This document shows positions 17,597 through 26,099 of a DNA stretch of 64,000 bases, in pieces. How positions within the stretch are numbered: the stretch's first letter is position 1; each line of letters opens with the position of its first letter. Below the pieces are notes generated by a model. It saw only the letters and a list, made by a program, of their open reading frames with translations. It was not told where the DNA came from and ran no database searches. The position numbers and the translations under genes are program-made. Source of the stretch: Streptomyces rubradiris (GTDB lineage: Bacteria; Actinomycetota; Actinomycetes; Streptomycetales; Streptomycetaceae). The stretch spans positions 434,001 through 498,000 of the forward strand of contig NZ_BNEA01000007.1 of the NCBI RefSeq assembly GCF_016860525.1, read 5' to 3'.

Positions 17597-17636
17597 CCCC
17601 GCCCGCCCGGGTGGCACCGACCCCGGGCGGGCGGGG
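17597..17636. terminator. Bidirectional terminator between GH3 and anmK
   Basis: A perfect 15-bp GC stem (17597-17611 with 17622-17636, 10-nt loop) lies between two convergent genes, 59 bp after GH3 and 27 bp after anmK. Confidence 0.85.
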
Positions 17637-17663
17637 CTCCCAGCCCGCCCGGGGTCGGCCGGG

Positions 17664-18833
17664 TCAGCGCAGGATCCGCAGCAGGCGCGGCGGCCGTGCC
17701 GCGGGTTCGGGCAGGCGCAGCGGTGTCCGGCCGGGCGTGATGCTGCCGAGGACGGTGGCGTGGCGGGCCCCGGTGCCCGAGGGCAGGGCTCCGGGCAGGC
17801 CGTGGGCGGTGAGGAACCCCAGGACGGCGAAGGCCAGGGCCTCCTTGGCGGCCGACGACAGGCCCAGGTCGTCGCTGGGTCCGAGCGGCACGCCCGGCAG
17901 TTCCTCGGCGAGCATGCGCATCAGCACCGGGTTGCGGGTGCCGCCGCCGGAGACGACGAGCCGGGTGACGCCGTGGGCGCGGCAGGCGTCCGCCACGGTG
18001 ACGGCGGTCAGCCGGGTCAGGGTGGCCAGGACGTCGGCGGTGGACGGCACGGGCACGGTGTCGAGGGCGCGCCGCAGATAGGGCAAATGGAAGTGTTCCT
18101 TGCCGGTGGTCTTCGGGGCGGGTCTGCGGTAGTAGGGGTCGGCCAGCAGGACACGCAGCAGTTCCGGGCTGACCTGTCCGGCACCGGCCCGGCGGCCGTC
18201 CTCGTCGTAGGCGGCGGCGCCGTCGGTGAAGTGGCGCACGGCCGCGTCCAGCAGGGCGTTGGCGGGGCCGGTGTCGAAGGCGAGCGGCTCGGCGCCGGGG
18301 GCGAGGACGGTGATGTTGGCGATGCCGCCGAGGTTGAGCGCGGCGGGGGTGCCGGGCAGTCCGGACAGCAGCAGGGCGTCGGTCAGGGCGACCAGGGGCG
18401 CGCCCTGACCGCCGGCGGCGACGTCCCGGCTGCGCAGGTCGGAGACGACGGGCAGGCCGGTCGCCTCGGCGATCCAGGCGGGCCGGCCGAGCTGGAGGGT
18501 GCCGCGGACCGTGCCGTCCTCGACCCAGTGGTGCATGGTCTGGCCGTGCGAGACCACGAGGTCGGCGGTGCCGGCGCACAGGTCGCGCAGGGCCCGGCCG
18601 GCGGCACCGGCGAATGCCTGGCCGATGCCGGTGTCCAGGGCGCAGACGGCCCGCGTGGTGGTGTGGGCGGGGGGCAGGGCGGCGGCGATGTCGTCCCGCA
18701 GTCCGTCCGGGTAGGGGACGGAGAGGTGTCCGAGGGGCCGCAGGAGCAGGGCGTCACCGTCCAGCGCGAGGTCCGCCGCGGCGGCCTCGATGGCGTCGTA
18801 CGAGGTGCCGGACATCAGGCCGATCACACGCAC
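17664..18833 (-). CDS. anmK: Anhydro-N-acetylmuramic acid kinase
   Basis: Phosphorylates and hydrolyses 1,6-anhydro-MurNAc to MurNAc-6-phosphate in peptidoglycan recycling. 389 residues, close to the usual ~370. Motifs: MRVIGLMSGTSYDAIEAA (ATP site; E. coli has MSGTSLDG), SHGQTMHHW, GDVAAGGQGAPLV-like loop (RDVAAGGQGAPLVAL), LNLGGIANITVL, and VVSGGGTRNPVLM. The start of the usual SGTSxDG differs (SYDAIE), with Ala in place of Gly. It lies 103 bp downstream of a same-strand sodium:solute symporter, so the two probably form an amino-sugar uptake and salvage operon. Confidence 0.93.
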   Translation of the reverse strand: MRVIGLMSGTSYDAIEAAAADLALDGDALLLRPLGHLSVPYPDGLRDDIAAALPPAHTTTRAVCALDTGIGQAFAGAAGRALRDLCAGTADLVVSHGQTMHHWVEDGTVRGTLQLGRPAWIAEATGLPVVSDLRSRDVAAGGQGAPLVALTDALLLSGLPGTPAALNLGGIANITVLAPGAEPLAFDTGPANALLDAAVRHFTDGAAAYDEDGRRAGAGQVSPELLRVLLADPYYRRPAPKTTGKEHFHLPYLRRALDTVPVPSTADVLATLTRLTAVTVADACRAHGVTRLVVSGGGTRNPVLMRMLAEELPGVPLGPSDDLGLSSAAKEALAFAVLGFLTAHGLPGALPSGTGARHATVLGSITPGRTPLRLPEPAARPPRLLRILR

Positions 18834-18936
18834 GGCGCCTCCTTACGACCGGGGTCGGGCGGGGTCGGCTGCGGCTGGTGCATGGTCCCTCCGGGGCTGT
18901 CGCGGATACCGGTCGCCGGGCTGGCCGCCCGCCGGG

Positions 18937-20502
18937 TCACTCGGGGGCGACGGTGGCCGCCGTGCGCTCGGGGCCGCCCTCGTCCAGCGGTGCCGGGGCG
19001 CTCGTCGGTGCCCGGTGGAACAGGCTGGTCAGCCCGCCCACGGCCAGGGTGACGGCCACTCCTAGGGGGACGAGCCACTGCGCGGCGATCGCGGTGGGTA
19101 CGGTGCCGCCGCCCGCGCTGACGTCGATCTTGACGCCCCGCACGATGTACGTCATGACGCCGATCGTGACCAGGAACGCGATCACGGCGTCGGTCTCGTT
19201 CGCCCGCCGGACGAGCCGGCCGAGGAGGAACGCGCCGAGGAGCGCGCCGTAGGTGTATCCGGCGATGGTCAGGCCGGTGAGGTAGACGTTGCCGGTGCTG
19301 GTGCTGAAGGCGCAGGCGAACAGGGCCATCAGCACCGCCCACACCAGGGTCATCAGCCGGGCGAGGCGGAGCAGGAACTCCTCGGTGGGCACGCTCCGGA
19401 AGAAGCTGTGGATGATGTCGGCGACGGTCGAGTTCGACATGGAGTTCAGCGCGGAGGACAGCGAGCCCATGGCCGCGCCGAGGATGCCGGCCACGAGCAG
19501 GCCGGAGACCACCACGGGCAGTCCGTGCAGGATGAAGTCCGGGTAGAGGTTGTCGGAGCTGCTCAACCCCAGCTCCTGGAAGGTCTTGCCCTGGTTGTGG
19601 GACCACAGCAGCGCGCCGACGAGGGAGAACGCGGCGAATTGGAGCGTGACGAAGACACCGGAGGCGATCATGGCCTTCTGGCCGTCGCGCAGTGAGCGGG
19701 TGGCCAGGACGCGCTGGACGATCAGCTGGTCCGAGCCGTGGCTGGCCATCGCGAAGATGGCGCCGCCGATGATCGCGGTGGGCAGGGCGAACGGGCTGGT
19801 GAGGACGTGCGCCAGGGTGAAGTCGGTGTCGAAGAGCCGGAACCGGCCCGCGTCCAGGGCGCGCTGGACGCCGTCCCCGCCGACCTGGGCGGCGAGCACG
19901 CCGATGGCGAGCAGGGCACCGCCCAGGTACAGGCCCATCTGGATGGCGTCGGTCCAGATGACCGCCCGGATGCCGCCGAGGTAGGTGTAGACGACGGTGA
20001 TCGCCGTGAGCACGAGGATGATGACGCGGTAGCCGGCGTGCACGCCGAACTCGTCCAGCAGCAGCTTGATCGGGATGGCGGAGGCGAACAGCCGGACGCC
20101 CTCGGCGAGCAGCCGGGTGAAGACGAACGTCACCGAGGCGAGCCCCTGCACCTTGAGCCCGAACCGGCTGCCCAGGTACTGGTAGGCGCTGACGAAACCG
20201 CCCCGCTTGTACAGGGGGATGAGTACGGTCGCCACGACGACGCGCCCGATGACGTAGCCGAGGGCCAGTTCGACGTTGCCGAAGCCCTGTCCGGTGTAGG
20301 CGCCGCCCGGCAGGCTGATGACGGTGAGCACGCTGGTCTCGGTGGCCACGACGGAGAAGGAGACGGTCCACCAGGGCATGTGGCCCTCACCGACGAAGTA
20401 GTCCTTCGCCGTCTTCTGCCGTCCGGCCAGGCGCAGTCCGATCACGGCGATGGCCACGAGGTAGACGACGACCACCAGCAGGTCGAGCTGACGCACACTC
20501 AC
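18937..20502 (-). CDS. Sodium:solute symporter (SSS family)
   Basis: 521 residues with about 13 hydrophobic segments; starts VSVRQLDLLVVVVYLVAIAVIG. SSS features include KTAKDYFVGEGHMPWW, the ATETSVLT Na+ site region and GSLSSALNSMSNSTVADI in the middle. The C-terminus is hydrophilic. SSS members import sugars, sialic acids and other solutes. Being upstream of anmK on the same strand suggests cargo of a muropeptide sugar or other amino sugar (inference). The GTG start at 20502 has only a weak SD. A TGAAA/TTTCA dyad lies in its promoter. Confidence 0.9.
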   Translation of the reverse strand: MSVRQLDLLVVVVYLVAIAVIGLRLAGRQKTAKDYFVGEGHMPWWTVSFSVVATETSVLTVISLPGGAYTGQGFGNVELALGYVIGRVVVATVLIPLYKRGGFVSAYQYLGSRFGLKVQGLASVTFVFTRLLAEGVRLFASAIPIKLLLDEFGVHAGYRVIILVLTAITVVYTYLGGIRAVIWTDAIQMGLYLGGALLAIGVLAAQVGGDGVQRALDAGRFRLFDTDFTLAHVLTSPFALPTAIIGGAIFAMASHGSDQLIVQRVLATRSLRDGQKAMIASGVFVTLQFAAFSLVGALLWSHNQGKTFQELGLSSSDNLYPDFILHGLPVVVSGLLVAGILGAAMGSLSSALNSMSNSTVADIIHSFFRSVPTEEFLLRLARLMTLVWAVLMALFACAFSTSTGNVYLTGLTIAGYTYGALLGAFLLGRLVRRANETDAVIAFLVTIGVMTYIVRGVKIDVSAGGGTVPTAIAAQWLVPLGVAVTLAVGGLTSLFHRAPTSAPAPLDEGGPERTAATVAPE

Positions 20503-20538
20503 GGAAGGAAAGTTTCCTTCGCAAACGCATTCATGCGA

Positions 20539-20553
20539 TGAAAAGTAGTTTCA
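20539..20553. promoter_or_regulatory. TGAAA-N5-TTTCA operator before symporter-anmK operon
   Basis: An exact inverted repeat 37 bp upstream of the symporter start, in a locally AT-rich stretch (20505-20555) that also contains GGAAAGTTTCC next to the start codon. TGAAA/TTTCA half-sites are typical of RpiR/MurR-type phosphosugar regulators (family knowledge); assignment here is inference. Confidence 0.45.
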
Positions 20554-20590
20554 GCGGTTCCCCTCGTCAACAACCCGGCAGGTCCGCGAT

Positions 20591-21817
20591 TCAGCGCAGC
20601 ACGAGCGTGGTGGCGAGGGCCGGGCCGAGGGCGCCGCCGAGGAGATAGGCGAGCTGGAACAGGCCGATGGCGGCGGGGCGTTGGCGGTCGGGGACGGCGG
20701 AGGCGGCGACCACGGACTGGGTGGCGTTGGCGGCGGTGGCCGCGAAGACGGCCAGGCCGATGGCCGCGAGCGGCACGACCGCGCCGTGGGCGAGGACGGC
20801 CGCGGCGGCGGCGAGCGTCCCGGCCGCGAGCAGGATCACCCGTACCGTGCGGGGGCGCAGCCGCGTGGAGACGGCCGCGAAGCCGAGGGTGAGCAGGGAG
20901 CCGGTGATCATGGCGGCCATCTGGCCCAGGGCCACGGAGGTCGCCGGCCGGTCCGCCCGGTCGGCGAGCGACTGGGGCACCGCGAACAGCAGCGTGAAGT
21001 AGGACCCGGACAGGGTCAGGGCGATCAGGACCGAGCCGCGGAAGGGGCCGGAGCGCAGCGCGGCGGCGGGGACGTAGCCGTCCGGGCGGCGCCGTATGTG
21101 CGGCACCAGCAGCGCGGCGGCGACGGCGGCCACGGCCAGGGCGGGCAGCGGGCGGGACGGCAGCAGCACCAGCCCGCCGGACAGCACGGCCAGCAGCAGC
21201 GCGCCCCGGGCGTCGAAGCGGTCCCCGGAGGGCGGCGGTGCCGGTGCGGTGCGGCGGCCGACCGCGGGGACGGCCAGGAGGGTGACCGCCAGGAGGGACA
21301 GCGCCGCGCGCCAGGAGACCGTCTCGGTGAGGCGCTCGCCGAGCAGCGGTCCCACGGCGCCGAGGATCCCGGTGCCCGCGCTGATCGCGCCCATGCGGCG
21401 GGCAGTGCCGGCCAGGTTCATGGCGATGGCCGTCATGCCCGCTCCGCCCGCTGCCTGCACGGCGCGTCCGGTCAGGAGGAGCGGCAGCCACGGGGACAGG
21501 GCCAGCAGCGCGGTGCCGGCGGCGACGCAGGCGGCGGCGAGCCACAGCACGGGCCGGATGCCGCGCCGCCGCAGCAGCGTCGCGAACAGCGGTGTCGCGA
21601 CCGCCAGGGCCAGCGCGTACGCGGTGACCAGCCAGGAGGCGGTGGCCGCGGGGGTCCCGAGGGAGCGGCCGAGATCACCGAGGATCAGCACGGCGGCGTT
21701 GCCGGCGGCGGCCACCGGGGAGGCGAGCAACACCAGCCAGAGGGCGGGTACTTGACGGGCGGGCGGGGACACGGCGGAGGAGGCGCGCGTGTGGGCCGCC
21801 CCGGAAGAGGTGGGCAT
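20591..21817 (-). CDS. MFS transporter (DHA-type efflux)
   Basis: About 408 residues with 12 or so hydrophobic segments. The first half has SWLVTAYALALAVATPLFATLLRRRGIR, with the motif-A-like loop between TM2 and TM3, then GAVGPLLGERLTETVSWRAA (motif C region). These resemble drug/proton antiporters. I chose ATG 21817 (MPTSSGAAH); an in-frame ATG at 21895 would add a Pro-rich extension without a better ribosome site. It is divergent from a LysR regulator that probably controls it. Confidence 0.85.
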   Translation of the reverse strand: MPTSSGAAHTRASSAVSPPARQVPALWLVLLASPVAAAGNAAVLILGDLGRSLGTPAATASWLVTAYALALAVATPLFATLLRRRGIRPVLWLAAACVAAGTALLALSPWLPLLLTGRAVQAAGGAGMTAIAMNLAGTARRMGAISAGTGILGAVGPLLGERLTETVSWRAALSLLAVTLLAVPAVGRRTAPAPPPSGDRFDARGALLLAVLSGGLVLLPSRPLPALAVAAVAAALLVPHIRRRPDGYVPAAALRSGPFRGSVLIALTLSGSYFTLLFAVPQSLADRADRPATSVALGQMAAMITGSLLTLGFAAVSTRLRPRTVRVILLAAGTLAAAAAVLAHGAVVPLAAIGLAVFAATAANATQSVVAASAVPDRQRPAAIGLFQLAYLLGGALGPALATTLVLR

Positions 21818-21943
21818 GGCTGTTCCGGAGGGTGAGGGTGCGGTGGGCCGCCGCCCCGGAGGGGCCCGCGGGGCGACGCTTCGACCTTGTGCCATCACGC
21901 TCGTCAATGGAAATGCTTTGTGTGCATTCGTAGTATTCGCCGC

Positions 21944-22855
21944 ATGGATGAGCTGCGTCGTATCGACCTCAACCAGCTCCTGACGCTGCACGCGCTGCTG
22001 GTCGAGAAGCACGTCACACGGGCCGCCCTGCGGCTGAACAAGAGCCAGCCGGCCGTCAGCCACGCCCTGGCCCAGCTCCGTACACGGTTCGGTGATCCCC
22101 TGCTGGTGCGGCACGGCGGCCGTATGGTCCTGACGGCCCGTGCGCAGGCGCTGGTGCGGCCTCTGGAGGAGGCGCTGACGCGCCTGAACGGGCTGCTGAG
22201 CGCACCGGACTTCGACCCGTCGCGCACCCGCGGGCGTTTCAGGCTCTGCCTGTCTGACTACGCCTCACGGATCGTGCTGCCGCCGCTGGTGCGGCACATC
22301 CGCGAGCGGGCGCCGGGCCTGGACCTGGCGATCAGCCAGGCGAGCCGGGAGACGATGGCGGCCCAGCTCACGGACGGTGAAGTGGACCTGGCGCTCGGGG
22401 TGTTCCCGCACCCGCCCGAGGACATCCAGGTCCAGGACCTGTTCCAGGAGGAGTTCGTCAGCCTCGCGGACAAGGCCGTACTGCCGGAGAAGGGGGGCCT
22501 GTCGCTGGCCGAGTGGCTGGAGCGGCCGCACATCATGCTGGCCATGCGGCCCGACGCGCACGACGAGATCGAGACGGCGCTCGCGGCGCGCGGGCTGCGC
22601 CGGCGCCTCGCCGTGACCCTGCCGCACTGGAGCGCGGCCGTGGACCTGCTCGCGGGCACCGATCTGGTCCTGACCGTGGCCGGCCGGGCCGTCGGCCCGC
22701 TGCGCCGGCACCGGACGCTGCGGAGGTTCACCCCACCGCTGGACCTCCCCCGCTTCGCCTATCAGCAGGCGTGGCACACCCGGCGGGCGGACGACCCGGC
22801 GCACCGCTGGCTGCGCGAGGCCGTGCTGGCGTGCGGCCGCCCAGGCGACGGCTGA
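21944..22855 (+). CDS. LysR-family transcriptional regulator
   Basis: 303 residues. N-terminal LysR winged HTH: LNQLLTLHALLVEKHVTRAA, then NKSQPAVSHALAQLRTRFGDPLLVR, with the usual LVRHGGRMVLTARAQAL. The rest is a periplasmic-binding-type effector domain (GRFRLCLSDYASRIVLPPLV onward). ATG 21944 is the family start. The gap to the divergent MFS gene (21818-21943) contains AT-rich sequence around 21900-21940 that fits a LysR site. It probably activates the MFS gene on ligand binding; the ligand is unknown. Confidence 0.93.
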   Translation: MDELRRIDLNQLLTLHALLVEKHVTRAALRLNKSQPAVSHALAQLRTRFGDPLLVRHGGRMVLTARAQALVRPLEEALTRLNGLLSAPDFDPSRTRGRFRLCLSDYASRIVLPPLVRHIRERAPGLDLAISQASRETMAAQLTDGEVDLALGVFPHPPEDIQVQDLFQEEFVSLADKAVLPEKGGLSLAEWLERPHIMLAMRPDAHDEIETALAARGLRRRLAVTLPHWSAAVDLLAGTDLVLTVAGRAVGPLRRHRTLRRFTPPLDLPRFAYQQAWHTRRADDPAHRWLREAVLACGRPGDG

Positions 22856-22953
22856 GCGGCCGTACCGACGTGCGGAGCGGCCGACCGGATGGGGGCCGGG
22901 CTGAGCGGCAGGACAGGCGACGGCGTCCGTCCGGGTGATGGTTGACCGGACAT

Positions 22954-22970
22954 GTTGACGCAACGTCAAC
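22954..22970. promoter_or_regulatory. MerR-like dyad upstream of TPR protein
   Basis: GTTGACG-CAA-CGTCAAC, a perfect 7-bp inverted repeat, lies 91 bp before the start at 23062. Tight TTGACG/CGTCAA dyads embedded in a promoter are typical of MerR-family activators. No merR gene is adjacent. Confidence 0.5.
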
Positions 22971-23061
22971 TGAATCGCCATGGAGGCGATTTCGCCTGTT
23001 TTCCCTGGGGCGGACGGGGCAGTGTCCGGAGCAGCCGACCGTCAGCCCTGAGGGAGCCCCT

Positions 23062-24750
23062 ATGCAGTACTACGACCTCGGCAGTCACGGCCGGCCCGTG
23101 ACGACCTCGTCCGCCGAGGCGCAGACCTGGTTCGACCGCGGGCTGAACTGGACGTACGCCTTCAACCACGAGGAGGCGGTGCGCTGTTTCGAGGCCGCCG
23201 GCGCTGCCGATCCCGGGTGCGCGATGGCCGACTGGGGCCTGGCCTACGCGCTCGGCCCCAACTACAACAAGCCCTGGGACGCCTTCGACGAACAGGATCT
23301 GGGCCGCACGGTGGAACGCGCGCACGCGGCCGTCCGGCGCGCGCACGCGAAGGCGGCCGGAGCCACACCGGTCGAGCAGGCCCTCATCGAGGCGCTGGGA
23401 GCCCGTTACCCACGTGCCCGGACCCCGGACGCCGAGGAGGGCCCGGTGTGGAACGCCGCCTACGCCGACAGCATGGGGGCCGTGCACCGGCTGGCGCCCG
23501 ACGACCCCGACGTGGCCGCCCTGTACGCCGACGCCCTGATGAGCCTGACGCCCTGGCAGCTGTGGGACATCCGCACGGGCAAGCCGGCACCGGGTTCGCG
23601 CACCACTGAGGCCGGGGCGGTGCTGGAGCGGGCGCTCGCCACCGAGGCGGGGTCCCGGCACCCGGGCCTGCTGCACCTGTACATCCACCTGATGGAGATG
23701 TCCCCCACCCCCGAGGCCGCGCTGCCCGCGGGCGACCGGCTGCGGGACCTGATGCCGGACGCGGGCCATCTCCAGCACATGCCGTCCCACCTGGAGGTGC
23801 TCTGCGGCGACTACCGCCGGGTCGTGTCCGACAACACGGCGGCGATCGCGGCCGACGAGAAGTTCCTCGCCCGCTCCGGGGAGCTGAACTTCTACACCCT
23901 GTACCGCTGCCACAACCTTCACTTCAAGATCTACGGCGCGATGTTCCTCGGCCGTTTCCAGGACGCCGTCGAGACGGCGGAGCGGCTCGAAGCGGCGGTG
24001 CCCGAGAAGCTGTTGCGGGTGGAGAGCCCGCCGATGGCGGACTGGCTGGAGGGCTTCCTGGCGATGCGGGTGCACGTGCTCGTCCGCTTCGGCCGCTGGG
24101 ACGACATCCTGCGCCTGCCGCTGCCCGCCGACGCGCGCCTGTACTGCGTGACCACGGCCATGCTGCGCTACGCGCGCGGGGTCGCGCTCTCCGCGCTGGG
24201 CCGCACCGGCGAGGCCGACACGGAACGCGAGCTGTTCCGCGAGGCGGCCGCCCGGGTCCCCGAGACCCGCACGCTGTTCAACAACACCTGTACGGACATC
24301 CTGGCGATCGCCGCGTACATGCTCGACGGGGAACTGGAGTACCGCAAGGGCCGGTACGACACGGCGTTCGCGGCGCTGCGCCGGTCGATCGAGCTGAGCG
24401 ACGGCCTGGCGTACGACGAGCCGTGGGGCTGGATGCAGCCGGCCCGGCACGCGTACGGCGCGCTGCTGCTCGAACAGGACCGGGTCGCACAGGCCGAGGC
24501 CGTCTACCGCGCCGACCTCGGGCTGGACGACACGGTGCCGCGCCCGCTCCAGCACCCGAACAACGTCTGGGCGCTGCACGGCCTGCACGAGTGCCTCGTC
24601 CGGCTCGGCAAGGAAGGAGAGGCCCGGATCGTGGCCCGGCAGCTGAAGCTCGCCGCCGCGCTGGCGGACGTACCGGTCGAGGCGTCCTGCTACTGCCGGC
24701 GCGAGACCGCCGCGCTCTTCGCGCCCCGGCAGGACTGCTGCGCCGGCTGA
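23062..24750 (+). CDS. TPR-repeat protein with conserved His cluster and Cys-rich tail
   Basis: 562 residues, cytoplasmic by sequence, with no signal peptide. It starts MQYYDLGSHGRPVTTSSAEAQ and is made of TPR-like helical pairs (FDRGLNWTYAFNHEEAVRCFEAA, then YRKGRYDTAFAALRRSIELSD near the end). A central block LLHLYIHLMEMS ... GHLQHMPSHLEV has five closely spaced His. The C-terminus CYCRRETAALFAPRQDCCAG has four Cys in 20 residues. Both could bind metal (inference). The family occurs in many bacteria without known function. AGGGAG precedes ATG 23062; an in-frame upstream start at 22942 would read through the operator. A hairpin follows the stop. Confidence 0.75.
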   Translation: MQYYDLGSHGRPVTTSSAEAQTWFDRGLNWTYAFNHEEAVRCFEAAGAADPGCAMADWGLAYALGPNYNKPWDAFDEQDLGRTVERAHAAVRRAHAKAAGATPVEQALIEALGARYPRARTPDAEEGPVWNAAYADSMGAVHRLAPDDPDVAALYADALMSLTPWQLWDIRTGKPAPGSRTTEAGAVLERALATEAGSRHPGLLHLYIHLMEMSPTPEAALPAGDRLRDLMPDAGHLQHMPSHLEVLCGDYRRVVSDNTAAIAADEKFLARSGELNFYTLYRCHNLHFKIYGAMFLGRFQDAVETAERLEAAVPEKLLRVESPPMADWLEGFLAMRVHVLVRFGRWDDILRLPLPADARLYCVTTAMLRYARGVALSALGRTGEADTERELFREAAARVPETRTLFNNTCTDILAIAAYMLDGELEYRKGRYDTAFAALRRSIELSDGLAYDEPWGWMQPARHAYGALLLEQDRVAQAEAVYRADLGLDDTVPRPLQHPNNVWALHGLHECLVRLGKEGEARIVARQLKLAAALADVPVEASCYCRRETAALFAPRQDCCAG

Positions 24751-24773
24751 GCACCGGGCCCGGCGGCCGGTGC
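24751..24773 (+). terminator. Hairpin after TPR gene
   Basis: GCACCGG (24751-24757) pairs with CCGGTGC (24767-24773) over a GC-rich 9-nt loop immediately after the stop codon. No U-run is present. Confidence 0.5.
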
Positions 24774-24872
24774 CGTCCGGGGGCCGCGTCGAGCCGGCCG
24801 TGACCGGACGTCTACGCTCGGTGCCCCACGGGCCGGCGGCCGTGCCGGACGGGTGCGAGGGGAAGGTGTGCG

Positions 24873-26096
24873 GTGCGCGCGGGGTGGGTCGGACTGTGGC
24901 GGTGCGTGGCATGGGGCGGGATCGGGCTGAGCCTGTACGCGGGCTGGCTGACGGTCGAGGACGTACGGGACCGTTCCGCGAGCGAACGCGCCATCGCCGA
25001 GGCGTGCGACGGGCTGGTGTCCGGGGCGGCGGTGATGGACCTGCACGGCGGCACGGGCCGGGCGGAGCCCGACGGCGACCGGATCGACACGCGCAAGCCG
25101 CGGAGTTTCTGCACTGTCTACCAGGCGTCCGAGGCGGGCAGGACCACGATGCTGTTCTCGCTCACGGTGCAGAACAGCGACAAGGCGGAGCCGTTGAACA
25201 GGATCGGCCCCACCCCGGAGCCCTTCGCCCTGCTCGGCCCCGACGGCCGCACCTTCAAGACGGACCTCACCGCCGTCGCCGACCGGCGCCCCGAGCCCCG
25301 GCCGCTGGGCGACGGCGCCCTGGGCTGGTACGGCAACCGGTACACCACCGTCCGGGCCGAGTGCGGACCCGGCAGCGGCCCGGCCGCTCCCCCGCTGCTG
25401 CACATCACGGCCGCCGGCTACGACGGCGACGTCTCCAAGGCGGACCGGGCGCGGCTGGCCCGCATCGCCCGCTCGGCCGCCGAGATCCTCACCCAGCGGA
25501 TCGGCTGCCGCGCCAGGCTGCCGGCCCTGCCCGACGGGGAGCCGGCGCCCGTGCCGACCGTCCTGCGTCCCGCCCGGTCGGCCGGCGGTTCCTGCGCCTG
25601 GTTCGCCGGGTACCTCCGGCACTCGGACCGCGGTCCGCTGCCCGACCGGGCCCTGTCGGTACCGGTCCGGGACACGCATCCGCTGGAGGGCTGCCTGCTG
25701 GCGGTCAGCCCCGGCCAGGTGCGCCGCACCGCCGGCAGCCTGCCCGAGGACAAGCGCGACTACGCCGACTACGCGGAGAAGTCGCCCTGGTGGCTGCGCA
25801 CCGTCACCTACACCGGCAGCGAGGCCCGCGCGACGGGGTACGAGACCCTCGACGGGGAGGAGGCCGTCGTCATCAAGCAGGGGACGGCCGGGCAGACGAA
25901 CAACGTCTGGTGGGCCTCCTCCGTGTGCGGGGGCAAGCCCGCCCTGCACACGCTCGGCACCAGCTACGAGTATGACGACGCGCTCGGTTCCCGGACGGTG
26001 TCGGCCCTGTTCCGGGCGTACGTCGACGACATCACCGAGCGCAGGGGCTGCACCCAGGTGACGTTCCCACAGGCGGCGGACTCCGGCGACCGGTGA
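24873..26096 (+). CDS. Hypothetical exported or membrane-anchored protein
   Basis: 407 residues, family not recognised. A single hydrophobic N-terminal segment (VGLWRCVAWGGIGLSLYAGWL) acts as signal or anchor. The outside part has two similar halves, each with a Cys-containing core (about SFCTVYQ ... AECGPGSG ... IGCRARLP and SCAWFAGYL ... EGCLLAV ... SVCGGKPALHTLG ... RRGCTQV), so disulfides and an internal duplication are likely. Start GTG 24873 with GGAAGG at 24861. It ends only 3 bp from the convergent metal ATPase stop. Confidence 0.65.
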   Translation: MRAGWVGLWRCVAWGGIGLSLYAGWLTVEDVRDRSASERAIAEACDGLVSGAAVMDLHGGTGRAEPDGDRIDTRKPRSFCTVYQASEAGRTTMLFSLTVQNSDKAEPLNRIGPTPEPFALLGPDGRTFKTDLTAVADRRPEPRPLGDGALGWYGNRYTTVRAECGPGSGPAAPPLLHITAAGYDGDVSKADRARLARIARSAAEILTQRIGCRARLPALPDGEPAPVPTVLRPARSAGGSCAWFAGYLRHSDRGPLPDRALSVPVRDTHPLEGCLLAVSPGQVRRTAGSLPEDKRDYADYAEKSPWWLRTVTYTGSEARATGYETLDGEEAVVIKQGTAGQTNNVWWASSVCGGKPALHTLGTSYEYDDALGSRTVSALFRAYVDDITERRGCTQVTFPQAADSGDR

Positions 26097-26099
26097 AGG

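Noticed and set aside
20591..22114. Longer MFS frame starting at 22114
   Set aside because: It would overlap the whole HTH region of the divergent LysR gene, and the extra N-terminus has no membrane or coding character.
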